Notes under the pieces: generated by a model
What the model was told of the DNA's origin: nothing
The model's database searches: none
The model's input: only the letters and a program-made list of their open reading frames with translations
Made by a program: the position numbers and the translations under genes
Part shown: one piece after another, positions 27,620 through 36,968 of the stretch
How positions within the stretch are numbered: position 1 is the stretch's first letter
How the letters are laid out: each line of letters begins with the position of its first letter
Assembly (NCBI GenBank): GCA_026692905.1
Contig: JAPLNL010000027.1
Coordinates: forward strand, 1-63,510
Direction of reading: 5' to 3'
From: Planctomycetota bacterium
GTDB taxonomy: Bacteria; Planctomycetota; Planctomycetia; Pirellulales; Pirellulaceae
Length of the DNA stretch: 63,510 nucleotides

Positions 27620-29011
27620 TTAACGTGTTTGCTGGAAAATTTGCTGGATGCCGAAGGTAAAGAAGCTGAACATTCCGAAGTTGACCACTTCTTCACAAGG
27701 CTTGTATCGCAGGATGAGCGTGTCGCCCGGTTGAATCAAGGGTCGCTCTCGTGGGTCTTGAGCTGCTTTGGCCAAGTCGACTGCAATGGTGACTTGCCCG
27801 TTGCATGGAGTCTTGCGAAGGATAAAGAGCTCACCCGGCGGAATCGTGTACTGCTGAATCCCGAAGCCGCCGCCACTGGAACCACCGGCTCGGCTTCCGA
27901 TGCCTTGGCCTGCGATACCCATCGCACCGAGAACATCTAGGTCATAGTCACGCGGGACCAAGTATTCTCCACCAGGGAGCAAGCCACCCGTGTAGAAAAC
28001 CTCTGCTTCACGCGACTCGATGTAGACCACGTCGCCTTCCTCAAGGATAATGTCTTCTGTTTGGAAGGCTGGAATGACTCCCGCTGGCAAACGCATTGGA
28101 ATCTTGAGAACGCTTGGGTCGTCAGGAATGGGTGGTGGACATCCGCAAGGATCAGGATTGCAGTAGTACTGAGCGTAGAACTGCTGAATAAACTCATCCC
28201 GTTTCTTTTGGTCCGCTTTGCCTGCACGAAGAATCTTGATCTCGTTTTTGGCGTTGATTCCGGGCAGGCCACCGGATGCCATTAAAGCGTGGAGTACGTC
28301 GTTCTTATAAGCGTCGAGCTTGATCATGCTCCCGGCAGCACTTTGGTCCGAACCGCGAAGATAAGCTCCCTTGGCGCCCCCACCCTGTTGCTGCTGTGGA
28401 CGTTCGGAACCGACATCCTGCCGCACGACGACAACATTGTATTGTCGTTCTTTCAGCATTGTGACAATTGGATGAACCTTTCTTGCATCGGTAAACACAC
28501 GAGCATCCAAATAGGCTTTTCGGATGAGCTCAGTGATTTGCTCAAGCGTTAGTCCCTTCACTTTGACTGGGTCAATGGATGGAAGTGCAATGGTTCCGTT
28601 TTCCTGCACGACGATCGGATACCCGATGGAAGGATCCAGAGTGCTGTCGTCCTTCGGGAAGTTGACTGGTGGTGGTTCCGGTACCCTGTCCGACGCTGAG
28701 AATGGCAACACGCCTTCGATGTAGATACCTAGGATGTCCCCTTTGTCGATGAGATATTGCCGAGGAGGCTCTTGGGTCAGTCTCGATGGGTCGAGAGGGA
28801 CCAGATTATTCTTGGAGGCAGCCAAGAACTGGGGAGGCAATCGGCGGACCGGGATGCCAGCTAGAGGTTGAGTCAATGAAGTGCAGCCAACATTCATTGC
28901 GCCTGCAGCCATCAAACTCGCCATAGAGAACGATTTGAAGAGGCGCGTCAGAATGCGACGGACCTTTTGAGTTGATTGGACGAGCGTCATTGGATTCCAT
29001 TCCATAGACAT
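27620..29011 (-). CDS. Polysaccharide export lipoprotein (Wza-like, SLBB domains)
   Basis: 463 residues from the ATG at 29011, chosen for the GAGG ribosome site just upstream (GAGGTAACTATC). A lipoprotein-like signal ends at Cys43 in AMNVGC; the -3 residue is unusual for a lipobox. The poly-export domain (YLIDKGDILGIYIEGVLPF, VRVQENGTIALP-like region) is followed by SLBB segments (VLHALMASGGLPGI, EEGDVVYIESRE, ILRKTPCNGQVTIAVDL). Wza-type proteins form the outer-membrane channel for exopolysaccharide. The BY-kinase partner is encoded at 33208 on the other strand. Confidence 0.86.
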   Translation of the reverse strand: MSMEWNPMTLVQSTQKVRRILTRLFKSFSMASLMAAGAMNVGCTSLTQPLAGIPVRRLPPQFLAASKNNLVPLDPSRLTQEPPRQYLIDKGDILGIYIEGVLPFSASDRVPEPPPVNFPKDDSTLDPSIGYPIVVQENGTIALPSIDPVKVKGLTLEQITELIRKAYLDARVFTDARKVHPIVTMLKERQYNVVVVRQDVGSERPQQQQGGGAKGAYLRGSDQSAAGSMIKLDAYKNDVLHALMASGGLPGINAKNEIKILRAGKADQKKRDEFIQQFYAQYYCNPDPCGCPPPIPDDPSVLKIPMRLPAGVIPAFQTEDIILEEGDVVYIESREAEVFYTGGLLPGGEYLVPRDYDLDVLGAMGIAGQGIGSRAGGSSGGGFGIQQYTIPPGELFILRKTPCNGQVTIAVDLAKAAQDPRERPLIQPGDTLILRYKPCEEVVNFGMFSFFTFGIQQIFQQTR

Positions 29012-29123
29012 GATAGTTACCTCGTTCGCCGGTTGGCGTAGATTCTTGATGAATGCAGTTTGTATTTGTATTTGTCTGTGCTTGCGCACATTCAATTAAA
29101 TTTCGAAACGAATACGGAGCGGT

Positions 29124-29831
29124 TTACTGAGGAGAATAAATGATCTGCGCAGGCCCCTGCTCGACAGACGCGGGAATTCCAGGTGCGTCACCGATGTAAC
29201 TCTTCTCTCCCGCGTAGATCTCTGTCGGGAACCCTTGTGTGGCCACGATTGATTGTGGTCGGCCGTTGGGAACCGCGGATTGTGCTATAGGATACATTCC
29301 GCTGCTCGACGTATTTAGCAGGCCGTGTTGAGCGTACTGCTGTTGGATGGTCGAGGATGTCTGGATTTGAGTCCAGTTTCCAATCCCATCTTCTTCGGCG
29401 GCGCGAGCGCCGTGCGGGAACCCTGAGTACCAGGCAGCCACGCGTGCTTGCCCTTCGCACGACTGGTACTTCCATCCCCAATATTCGCGTGGTGGAAAGG
29501 CGGGCGTGCAACCTGTTCCGCCATCAGCCACTTCCATGTAGCCTGCTTTGAATCCCTGCGAGAATTCTCGCAAGTACTTCTCATTGCAGAAATGGTGCTT
29601 TCGGCTGTGCCAAGCTTTCGCGGCCGCCGACTTATTTCGGTGCCCCATCATGGTCTGGTTCCAATACCCGTTGTATTTCCAGGAATTGTTCAAGCCCGTG
29701 AATGCTGAACATCCGGCGAACGGTACTAACGCAGACGAAGCGAGCAATAAGAAAGACAGTCGTTTCTTAAGAAGCTCTCGCCAGCCACGCTTTGTGTGCG
29801 AATTTGCTTTATCAATATGTTTGACGGACAT
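29124..29831 (-). CDS. Putative lipoprotein near the polysaccharide export gene
   Basis: 235 residues. A basic N terminus and a hydrophobic segment lead to a lipobox at Cys41 (VPFAGC). The mature part is Trp/Tyr/Gly rich (NGYWNQTMMGHRNKSAAAKAW, FPPREYWGWKYQSCEGQARV) and ends in a Pro/Gln region. I do not recognise a named domain. It lies 112 bases upstream of the SLBB gene and reads the same way, so it probably belongs to the export locus. Its N terminus faces the divergent ligase gene. Confidence 0.7.
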   Translation of the reverse strand: MSVKHIDKANSHTKRGWRELLKKRLSFLLLASSALVPFAGCSAFTGLNNSWKYNGYWNQTMMGHRNKSAAAKAWHSRKHHFCNEKYLREFSQGFKAGYMEVADGGTGCTPAFPPREYWGWKYQSCEGQARVAAWYSGFPHGARAAEEDGIGNWTQIQTSSTIQQQYAQHGLLNTSSSGMYPIAQSAVPNGRPQSIVATQGFPTEIYAGEKSYIGDAPGIPASVEQGPAQIIYSPQ

Positions 29832-30176
29832 TCCGATCCCCCCAAAATGTTTGCTAGATGTGGGAAGTTCTGTTCAAGCTAGACCGCTGGTTAGTCCATC
29901 GGTCCCGTGGCACATACTCCCTCTGTTGGGTATCGGATGTGGAAGTAGTGAGAATTTAGCGAATGTCCTCATAATGGCGGTTTTAACGGTTTTAGCCAGC
30001 GTTCAGATTGACGCGAATATGCGTTTTTTAACGGGCAACCACACATGCCTTTTTCAATCCTTTGCGATTAGAATTGAATGTTTTCGATTTCAAGCTGTCA
30101 GCTAGTACAATCGTGTAAGCCAACGTCCCCACTTCGTAGAGGGATTTGTGGCGATGTCCCAAGCTCTCATGGTCGA
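29832..30176. other. Divergent regulatory region of the exopolysaccharide locus
   Basis: 345 bases between the minus-strand lipoprotein gene and the plus-strand ligase gene. It is A/T richer than its flanks (TTTTAACGGTTTTAGCC, CGTTTTTTAACGGG). It should hold promoters for both sides; I could not fix a convincing -35/-10 pair or operator. A frame opening at 30078 could extend the ligase N terminus but lacks a good start. Confidence 0.5.
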
Positions 30177-32996
30177 ATGTCTGCGATGCCTATTCGAGGG
30201 GAAGTAAGAACCGAAAAGCCACCCAGCTCAAGGGCTAGCGTAAAACCGAGAGATTCCGCAAAAACGTTGCGGGCAATCGACGTTTCTGAATGGACACTCC
30301 GTTTCGCCGTTTTGGCTTTGATTGTCGCGTTGCCATGGTACTACGGAAGCGTTCATTGGAGTTCGCAGTACGCGTTGGGATGGGCCGGAGTTGCCCTCAG
30401 TGGCGCGGTGGTCTTGCACTGCTTCGTCAGTTTACTCAACAAGTCAGGAGACCTCGGTGTACCGTGGCTGACTTGGGTATTCATTGGATTGGGTCTAGTC
30501 GCTTGGATTCAATCCCGGCCAGCATTTACATGGCAAGGGACTGAGCTAGCTCCGCCATCCATTCAAATGCAACGGTGGGCGTTAGGACTATCTGGAGCAC
30601 CAAGCGCAGCTCAAACATCGCTCCTTAAAACGGAGCTTCCCAACAATGCCGATTCTTCACCAGGAGAAGTGCCATGCGATCTCAACAGCGTGCCTGAATC
30701 CGAACGAACTTTGGCATGGAGCATTGAGCCATTGCATACACGCGGGGCTGCCATGTCTTTGTTTTTGTGTGGGCTCTTTGTATGGATTGGACGAATTGTC
30801 TTTTCGGATTCCCATCAACAGCTTTGGCTTTTTGGTACGCTGACCTTAACAGGGATTTTGATTTCTTGTGTTGGTATTCAAGGAGCCATCTCATACAACA
30901 CGCTGAATTTTCTGGGATTGAAAACCGGCTCTTCGTTTGCAACCTTTTTTTCCAAGAACTCTGCAGGTGGGTTTTACAATATTTGTATTGCAGGCTGTTT
31001 GGGGCTTCTGGGATGGACGCTACTCAATACACGTCGATCGAGCAAAGACATTCGCTATCGGTTTACAGACAGGAGCATTACTTCCAGGTTACGGGGGTTT
31101 GCTGAGGATACATTGTCGGAGCTCAACACTGCACAAATTGCAGCCATACTTTGCTTGATCGGCATTGTGTTCGCTTTGTTGATAAGTCAATGCCGTGGAG
31201 CTGCAGTCAGCGCATTGGGGGCGATCCTGCTTGCCGCAAAGGTGGCCAACTCAAAGGACAGCAGTCGTGGAAACTGGGCTATTGCCGTTGCGGTTGTCAC
31301 CATCTTTGTGACGTCCATGATCGTCTTTCAAGTGGATGAAAAAGCATATGACAGGCTGGAGAGTCTCTCCGAAATCGATATCGAAAGCGAATTGAGACAG
31401 GGGAGAGCCTATATTTGGTCTATCGCATGGAAGTCCATGGCTTTCTATGGTTGGTTAGGAAGCGGACTCGGCACATTCCATTTCGCCTATTTGCCGTTTC
31501 AACAACCCTCCTCAACGGGTTGGTTTTACCACGCCGAAAGTCTATACGCGCAATGTGGCGTTGAGCTTGGTTACCTGGGGCTATCGGTTCTCATTATCGC
31601 AATTGCTGTTCTCCTTTCGAATTTACAAAAAGCACCTGCAAAAGAGAATTGGGGCGTTGCCTTCCCCTCCAAACTAGCCGGAACATACTTGGTCATCAGT
31701 CAATCGCTCCATTCGTTCGTTGATTTTGCAATCATTTTGCCAGCCCTCTTTGTGCCAGCTTGCATACTCGTTGGCTCAGTACAAGGAGCTCTTTTCAATG
31801 CTCAAATTGCGACCGTGCGAAAGAGGAGTCGGAGCGATAGCAAAGAGCCTACCAAAGCCCTAGCGTCCAAGAATACAAATTGGCTGCGAAATGGAGTCCT
31901 TGGCATCGCAGTCGCGACAGGCTGTGGCGCAACCATCGTATCGCTTTTGGAATCGGTGAAGTCGCTGGCTCTCTCGGATGAATTGGTTGATTTTTCTAAA
32001 AAAGAAGAGAAAAAGTATCTTGAAGTTCAGTCACCCGATCGCGTGATTGAAATGGCAAAGATTTGGGCTCGCGATACTGTACCGTTGAAGGAAAATTCTA
32101 TCGCGATGGGGGCGTTTGCTGATTCTTTGCAATTCGACTATCGAATGAATCAAATGATTGCGACTCGGCCTGTTGGGGCATGGTCACAATATTGGGGTAA
32201 CACATCGCCGGTCATGATCCAGGTGGCGTTGAATAAGGCTCAAGACCAAATAAAAAAAGACCAAATCATTGAGTCCGTCGGTGGTGGAAAAGCGATGGAA
32301 ATTTTAGGTGGAGCTGCCAATTGGTATGCTTTAGGCCAAACCAAATCGCCGCTCGATTGGCGACTCCTTTGGGGGCGATGTTTGACCAACACTCAATGCG
32401 ACCGAAGCGAAAGGGCTCGATTATTGCAACCGAGCCTAACCCTTGCCCAGCACAACGCACAGCAATTGTTGGCCGCTGCGGTGATCTACCGCGACAATAT
32501 CGATCAAAGTCAGTTTGAAGCGGTCTTGGCGCAAGCCATGAAGTCCAATCCTGGGTCCTCGATGAATGCAGCAAAACTCTTAGCACTGGAACGCAAGGAC
32601 AATGAAGTTGCGATAACCTTGTTTCCACAGCGATACGACATATTACAAGCGATCGCATCTGAGACATTTACCAAGGTCCGATTCCCAGAAACCTACCGTT
32701 TGCTTTGGGAGAAAGCCGCTGAACTAATCGCCCTGGCTCCCATGACCCGGTCGCGACGAGAAATTTGGCTCGCTGACTGTGCCACTGCACTCGACGATGT
32801 GGATAAGGAAATTAAGCATCTGCAAATCGCCATCATGCACGAACGGAACGATCTCAAACTGCATCTACGACTAGCCAATCGGTTGATTGAAATAGGCGAC
32901 GTGGAGGGTGCTTCCAAAGTACTCCTGGCTCTTCAGCGGCTGGCTCCGAAAAACCGTGAAGTGATCGCAATTGCTGACCGAGTTTCGGAAATTTGA
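30177..32996 (+). CDS. O-antigen ligase/polymerase-like membrane protein with C-terminal repeat domain
   Basis: 939 residues from the ATG at 30177 (30186 and 30078 are alternatives). About ten transmembrane helices span residues 45-560, with the Wzy/WaaL-type loop (STGWFYHAESLYAQCGVELGYLG). After the last helix (about 600) there is a soluble region of roughly 330 residues with TPR-like helical pairs near the end (EIKHLQIAIMHERNDLKLHL, VLLALQRLAPKNREVIAI). It probably polymerises or ligates glycan at the outer face of the inner membrane. It heads a plus-strand run with the BY-kinase gene 211 bases downstream. Confidence 0.8.
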   Translation: MSAMPIRGEVRTEKPPSSRASVKPRDSAKTLRAIDVSEWTLRFAVLALIVALPWYYGSVHWSSQYALGWAGVALSGAVVLHCFVSLLNKSGDLGVPWLTWVFIGLGLVAWIQSRPAFTWQGTELAPPSIQMQRWALGLSGAPSAAQTSLLKTELPNNADSSPGEVPCDLNSVPESERTLAWSIEPLHTRGAAMSLFLCGLFVWIGRIVFSDSHQQLWLFGTLTLTGILISCVGIQGAISYNTLNFLGLKTGSSFATFFSKNSAGGFYNICIAGCLGLLGWTLLNTRRSSKDIRYRFTDRSITSRLRGFAEDTLSELNTAQIAAILCLIGIVFALLISQCRGAAVSALGAILLAAKVANSKDSSRGNWAIAVAVVTIFVTSMIVFQVDEKAYDRLESLSEIDIESELRQGRAYIWSIAWKSMAFYGWLGSGLGTFHFAYLPFQQPSSTGWFYHAESLYAQCGVELGYLGLSVLIIAIAVLLSNLQKAPAKENWGVAFPSKLAGTYLVISQSLHSFVDFAIILPALFVPACILVGSVQGALFNAQIATVRKRSRSDSKEPTKALASKNTNWLRNGVLGIAVATGCGATIVSLLESVKSLALSDELVDFSKKEEKKYLEVQSPDRVIEMAKIWARDTVPLKENSIAMGAFADSLQFDYRMNQMIATRPVGAWSQYWGNTSPVMIQVALNKAQDQIKKDQIIESVGGGKAMEILGGAANWYALGQTKSPLDWRLLWGRCLTNTQCDRSERARLLQPSLTLAQHNAQQLLAAAVIYRDNIDQSQFEAVLAQAMKSNPGSSMNAAKLLALERKDNEVAITLFPQRYDILQAIASETFTKVRFPETYRLLWEKAAELIALAPMTRSRREIWLADCATALDDVDKEIKHLQIAIMHERNDLKLHLRLANRLIEIGDVEGASKVLLALQRLAPKNREVIAIADRVSEI

Positions 32997-33207
32997 TGCA
33001 TTTCCGAATACAAAGCCCAAAAAGCCGACAAAACCCCCTCATTCGTTGATTTCCGCACTTTCGTTCCAATCCGAACTTAAGCAATTCGCACCGCCACATT
33101 TAGTGAAATCTCCATTTGGGGGTAGTGTTTGGCTGGAATGATTGCCGCGGTCGCTTAAGATATTAGGACCTTGCCTTTGAACAACCTCATCTAAATCAGA
33201 AATTTCC

Positions 33208-35646
33208 ATGGACGCAAACAGACCTTTCTCCGAGAGTGGCACTCCAATGCTCACTCAAGGTACACCTGCTAGCCCCGATCTCATAAAAATCTTATTGCGA
33301 TGGAAATGGCTTCCTATTCTTGGTTCCGCCATTGGTGCAACCCTGGGCTACCTGTATTTTGTGCAGCAAGCACCGCAATACAAAGCCACGGCGCAAGTTC
33401 AAGTTGTCACGCCGGGCAAGGAAATCAATATTACGGCTTTCAATAACGGTCAGTTTGTCGAGCAGTCCAAGAACGACGAATTGGTTGTGGTTCAAAGCCC
33501 CGTCGTTTTGCGAAATGCGGTCGAGATAGGTGGGTTAGCGCAACTAAAAAAGTTGTCTGGAATGTCGACGGAGCAAATCGTTGCACATCTTCGAAACCCA
33601 AAGCTATTGGACGTCCGACTTGGTTCGAAAGACGCTAATAGCAACATCATCAATATTGGTGTTACCACGGACGACGCGGATTTGTCGGGTGAAATCGTTC
33701 GAGCCATCGTGTCAGGTTATGAAGACTTCGTCACCCAAAAGTTCAAAGGGTTTTCAGGCGAAGCAATCGCAGCGCTGACGCGATTTAGCGATCAATACGA
33801 GAAGAAATATCAGAAAGCCAAAAGCGAACTTGCCAACTTAAAAAACAAATCCGATTTGATCTTTGTCGATGGAAAACCCAGAGATCCAGCAAGTGATAAG
33901 ATTTTGAGTTACAACGAATCGATTTTGACCATCGACAACAAAATGAAGAACATCGAGTCGATGCTCGAGGAAATCAGCAAAGGCAGGGAGCGTGGTACAC
34001 CCATAGAAAACCTGCTCAAAATGATCACGTTGTCAACCTTTGACACGGTAAATGAGACGAAAAGCGATACGGATCCAGGTTCCACCAAAGCCCAAAGCCG
34101 AGCGATGGCCGCTCAAGTGGATATGTTTGAAGATGACAAGGTTATTCCTGTCCGTGCAAAACTTTCCCTGCTGAAGGAGCAAGATATCGGCGAGTCCCAC
34201 CCGTTGTACGTTACCACGCGACAGGAGCTAGCGAAGCTTGAGGCTGATCTTGAGCGACGTAAAGCTAGGCTTAAACTAGCTGAAGAAGCTTTTGCTTCAG
34301 AATACGGGGAAAATTCAAAGGACGCTCCGACGCTGGGCAGTCGATTAGATGTCGCTGTTGGAGGACTTCAAGCGACACTTGCAAAGCTGAACCTGGAAAA
34401 GGGCCGCTACGTCCAAGAAGCTTCGAATTTGCAGTCGAAAATGAAAGAAAATCAGGCCTTGATCGGCGAGTATTCGCTGAACCTCGCAGAACTCGAAGCT
34501 GTCGGTGAAGTTGCGGAGCAAATTAGCGAAAACTTGCGAAAACTGAACCTCGGGTCCGAATATGGTCAAAAGACCGTAACTCGACTCGACCTTTCACGAA
34601 TCGGAGCGTACGTCGGACCCTATGGGTCCCGTTTCCTTGGCATTGGTGCTCTTCTCGGATTCGTTGCCTTCTGTGGACTCGCTTACTTGCTCGAGATGGC
34701 GGACCGATCCTACCGCAATCCAGATGAGATCGCAGTTGACTTAGGAATGCCGATCATTGGTCACTTGCCCCTGGCAACTCTTTCCCGTGCAGACCGAATC
34801 GACGAAAAAGTCGACAGTTCGATCGTCACGCTCCACAAAAATCGCTCTTCACTCAGTGAAGCATTCCGTGGAATTCGAACCGCTGTGTTCTTCGGTTGCC
34901 AGCAAGGAAATATCAAAGTCATTCAAGTGACAAGTCCCGTTCCAGGCGACGGAAAATCTACGGTTGCGGCCAACATGGCGGTTTCCATCGCCCAGTCAGG
35001 ACGGCGCGTTTGTCTCATCGATTGTGACTTTCGCCGCCCTCGAGTTGCAAAGATCTTTGGCTTGAAAGAGGATGTTGGTTTGGTTCAAGTCATCGGTGGA
35101 AAAGTCGAACTGAAGGATTCTATTCAGCAAACAACCATCGAGAATCTCTTTGCCGTGACATGCGGTCGCCGTCCTGGAAATCCTGCGGAATTGCTTTCTA
35201 GTGAACGATTCGCTGACGCTGTATCCTCACTCAAAGAACAGTTCGACTTCGTCATTGTCGATACTCCACCAATCCTGGTCGTCAGCGACCCAGCCAACGT
35301 GGCCGGATTGGTGGATGCCGTGATCTTGACCGTTCGGCTCCGCCGCAATTTAAAACCGATTGCAACTCGGGCCGCGCAAATGCTCCACGCCATCAACGCC
35401 AATATGCTCGGTGTTGTGGTAAACGGAATTGGCGTTGGCGGCAACGGATACGGTTACGGGGGATATCGCTACGACAACTACAGCGGTGGCAGCTCCGGCG
35501 GATACGGCAAGAGCGGATACGGCGGATATGGGTACGGTTCGACGTATCAATATGGCGGCTATTATGGAGGTACCATGGTCGGTAGGGACTACTACGATGA
35601 CCAAGTGCCAAAGCCACTTCCCAAAAAGTCCAAGGTCAATTCTTAG
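33208..35646 (+). CDS. Polysaccharide co-polymerase / BY-kinase (Wzc-like)
   Basis: 812 residues. The N-terminal Wzz domain has one helix near residue 34 and another near 478, with a long periplasmic coiled-coil between (about 200-440). The cytoplasmic kinase has Walker A GDGKST (580-585), Walker A' (LIDCDFRRPR) and Walker B (FVIVDTPPIL). The tail from about residue 745 is Gly/Tyr rich, with 15 tyrosines in about 70 residues. BY-kinases autophosphorylate a C-terminal tyrosine cluster to set polymer length and export. The tail here is longer and more repetitive than the usual short cluster. Confidence 0.9.
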   Translation: MDANRPFSESGTPMLTQGTPASPDLIKILLRWKWLPILGSAIGATLGYLYFVQQAPQYKATAQVQVVTPGKEINITAFNNGQFVEQSKNDELVVVQSPVVLRNAVEIGGLAQLKKLSGMSTEQIVAHLRNPKLLDVRLGSKDANSNIINIGVTTDDADLSGEIVRAIVSGYEDFVTQKFKGFSGEAIAALTRFSDQYEKKYQKAKSELANLKNKSDLIFVDGKPRDPASDKILSYNESILTIDNKMKNIESMLEEISKGRERGTPIENLLKMITLSTFDTVNETKSDTDPGSTKAQSRAMAAQVDMFEDDKVIPVRAKLSLLKEQDIGESHPLYVTTRQELAKLEADLERRKARLKLAEEAFASEYGENSKDAPTLGSRLDVAVGGLQATLAKLNLEKGRYVQEASNLQSKMKENQALIGEYSLNLAELEAVGEVAEQISENLRKLNLGSEYGQKTVTRLDLSRIGAYVGPYGSRFLGIGALLGFVAFCGLAYLLEMADRSYRNPDEIAVDLGMPIIGHLPLATLSRADRIDEKVDSSIVTLHKNRSSLSEAFRGIRTAVFFGCQQGNIKVIQVTSPVPGDGKSTVAANMAVSIAQSGRRVCLIDCDFRRPRVAKIFGLKEDVGLVQVIGGKVELKDSIQQTTIENLFAVTCGRRPGNPAELLSSERFADAVSSLKEQFDFVIVDTPPILVVSDPANVAGLVDAVILTVRLRRNLKPIATRAAQMLHAINANMLGVVVNGIGVGGNGYGYGGYRYDNYSGGSSGGYGKSGYGGYGYGSTYQYGGYYGGTMVGRDYYDDQVPKPLPKKSKVNS

Positions 35647-35685
35647 GCGGACTGCAGAACGAAGATCGTCTTTGACGGAACGACC

Positions 35686-36966
35686 GTGACCAAAGTTTGC
35701 ATCATCAATGTTGTCGGATTGACTCCTGAGTTGCTTGAGCACGCGCCCAACATCCGACAACTGGGTACGGCATTTCCTTGGAATGCCCCTTATCCTGCTG
35801 TCACTTGCACCTCGCAAGCGACTATGTTGACCGGGTTAGCTCCCAAAGACCATGGAATTGTAGGAAACGGATGGTATTTCCGTGACACCTCCGAAGTCAG
35901 GTTCTGGCAACAGTCAAACAGCCTCATTCAGCACCGCGGACTCCTCTACGACGGCATTGAAACCGCCAAACTTTTTTGGTGGTTCAACCAACATGCACCC
36001 GTCCGCTGGAGCGTGACGCCGAAACCACATTACGGGTGCGATGGCTCCAAAGCATTTGATGTGCTCGACCAAACTGGCTGCAACCTAACCAAACAACTCG
36101 GGGCATTTCCTTTTTTCTCGTTCTGGGGCCCCAACGCTGGACTTCCCGCATCGGATTGGATTGCCAAAGCCACTGCCATCGTAATGCGTACCAACCAACC
36201 CGAACTCACACTCACCTATCTGCCCCACCTAGACTACGATTTCCAAAGACTTGCGTCTCCGCCAATAGAAAGAGTCGCTGAAGTCGATCGCTGCGCAGCG
36301 CTGGTGATTGATGCTGCCCAGACCATCGGTGCAATCCCCATCGTTGTCTCCGAATACGGTTTAGTGCCAGTCCGCAAATCGGTATCGATCAACCGAGCGC
36401 TCAGGCAAGCAGGGCTGTTAGCCGTTCGAAATGGTCCCTTCGGCGAAGTGCTTTTGCCGGGCGACTCCAAAGCGTTTGCCGTCGTAGACCATCAACTTGC
36501 TCATCTATATGTTCGTGACCCGGGCTTGATGCAGGAAGTAAAGAGCCTCGTTCAGTCTTTGGATGGCGTTGCTTCGGTCTTGCACCCTGCAGAACTGGAA
36601 CTCGACCATCCTCGCAGCGGTGAATGGATTGTTCTCGCAGACGAAGACGCATGGTTCAACTACTACTATTGGCTTGATAATGCCTTCGCACCGGACTTCG
36701 CTCGTACCGTCGATATCCACCGCAAGCCTGGATACGATCCTGTCGAACTCTTTATGACATCAAAACTGCGTGCAATGGCTCGATTGGCTCAAAAGAAAAT
36801 CGGCTTTCGTTACAAAATGGATGTGATTCCGCTGGATGCTAGCTTGGTCCAAGGTAGTCATGGATTGAGGCCTGTTGCCAACAAAGGTCCATTGATCGTC
36901 GGCCCTGGTGCTCCAGCGGATATGCTTCTCTTCAAAGACTACGTACGTAGCCTACTCGGACGATAG
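35686..36966 (+). CDS. Alkaline-phosphatase-superfamily phosphodiesterase / nucleotide pyrophosphatase-like
   Basis: 426 residues from the GTG at 35686. The nucleophile motif PAVTCTSQATMLTGLAPKDHGI and the later LPHLDYDFQR and QGSHGLRP segments give the threonine and metal-binding His/Asp pattern of type I phosphodiesterases. The first metal Asp of classical enzymes is replaced (NVVGLTPEL), as in some bacterial relatives. No signal peptide is evident, so it is probably cytoplasmic. The gene lies 39 bases after the BY-kinase gene and 2 bases before the peptidase gene. Its substrate is unknown. Confidence 0.78.
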   Translation: MTKVCIINVVGLTPELLEHAPNIRQLGTAFPWNAPYPAVTCTSQATMLTGLAPKDHGIVGNGWYFRDTSEVRFWQQSNSLIQHRGLLYDGIETAKLFWWFNQHAPVRWSVTPKPHYGCDGSKAFDVLDQTGCNLTKQLGAFPFFSFWGPNAGLPASDWIAKATAIVMRTNQPELTLTYLPHLDYDFQRLASPPIERVAEVDRCAALVIDAAQTIGAIPIVVSEYGLVPVRKSVSINRALRQAGLLAVRNGPFGEVLLPGDSKAFAVVDHQLAHLYVRDPGLMQEVKSLVQSLDGVASVLHPAELELDHPRSGEWIVLADEDAWFNYYYWLDNAFAPDFARTVDIHRKPGYDPVELFMTSKLRAMARLAQKKIGFRYKMDVIPLDASLVQGSHGLRPVANKGPLIVGPGAPADMLLFKDYVRSLLGR

Positions 36967-36968
36967 CC

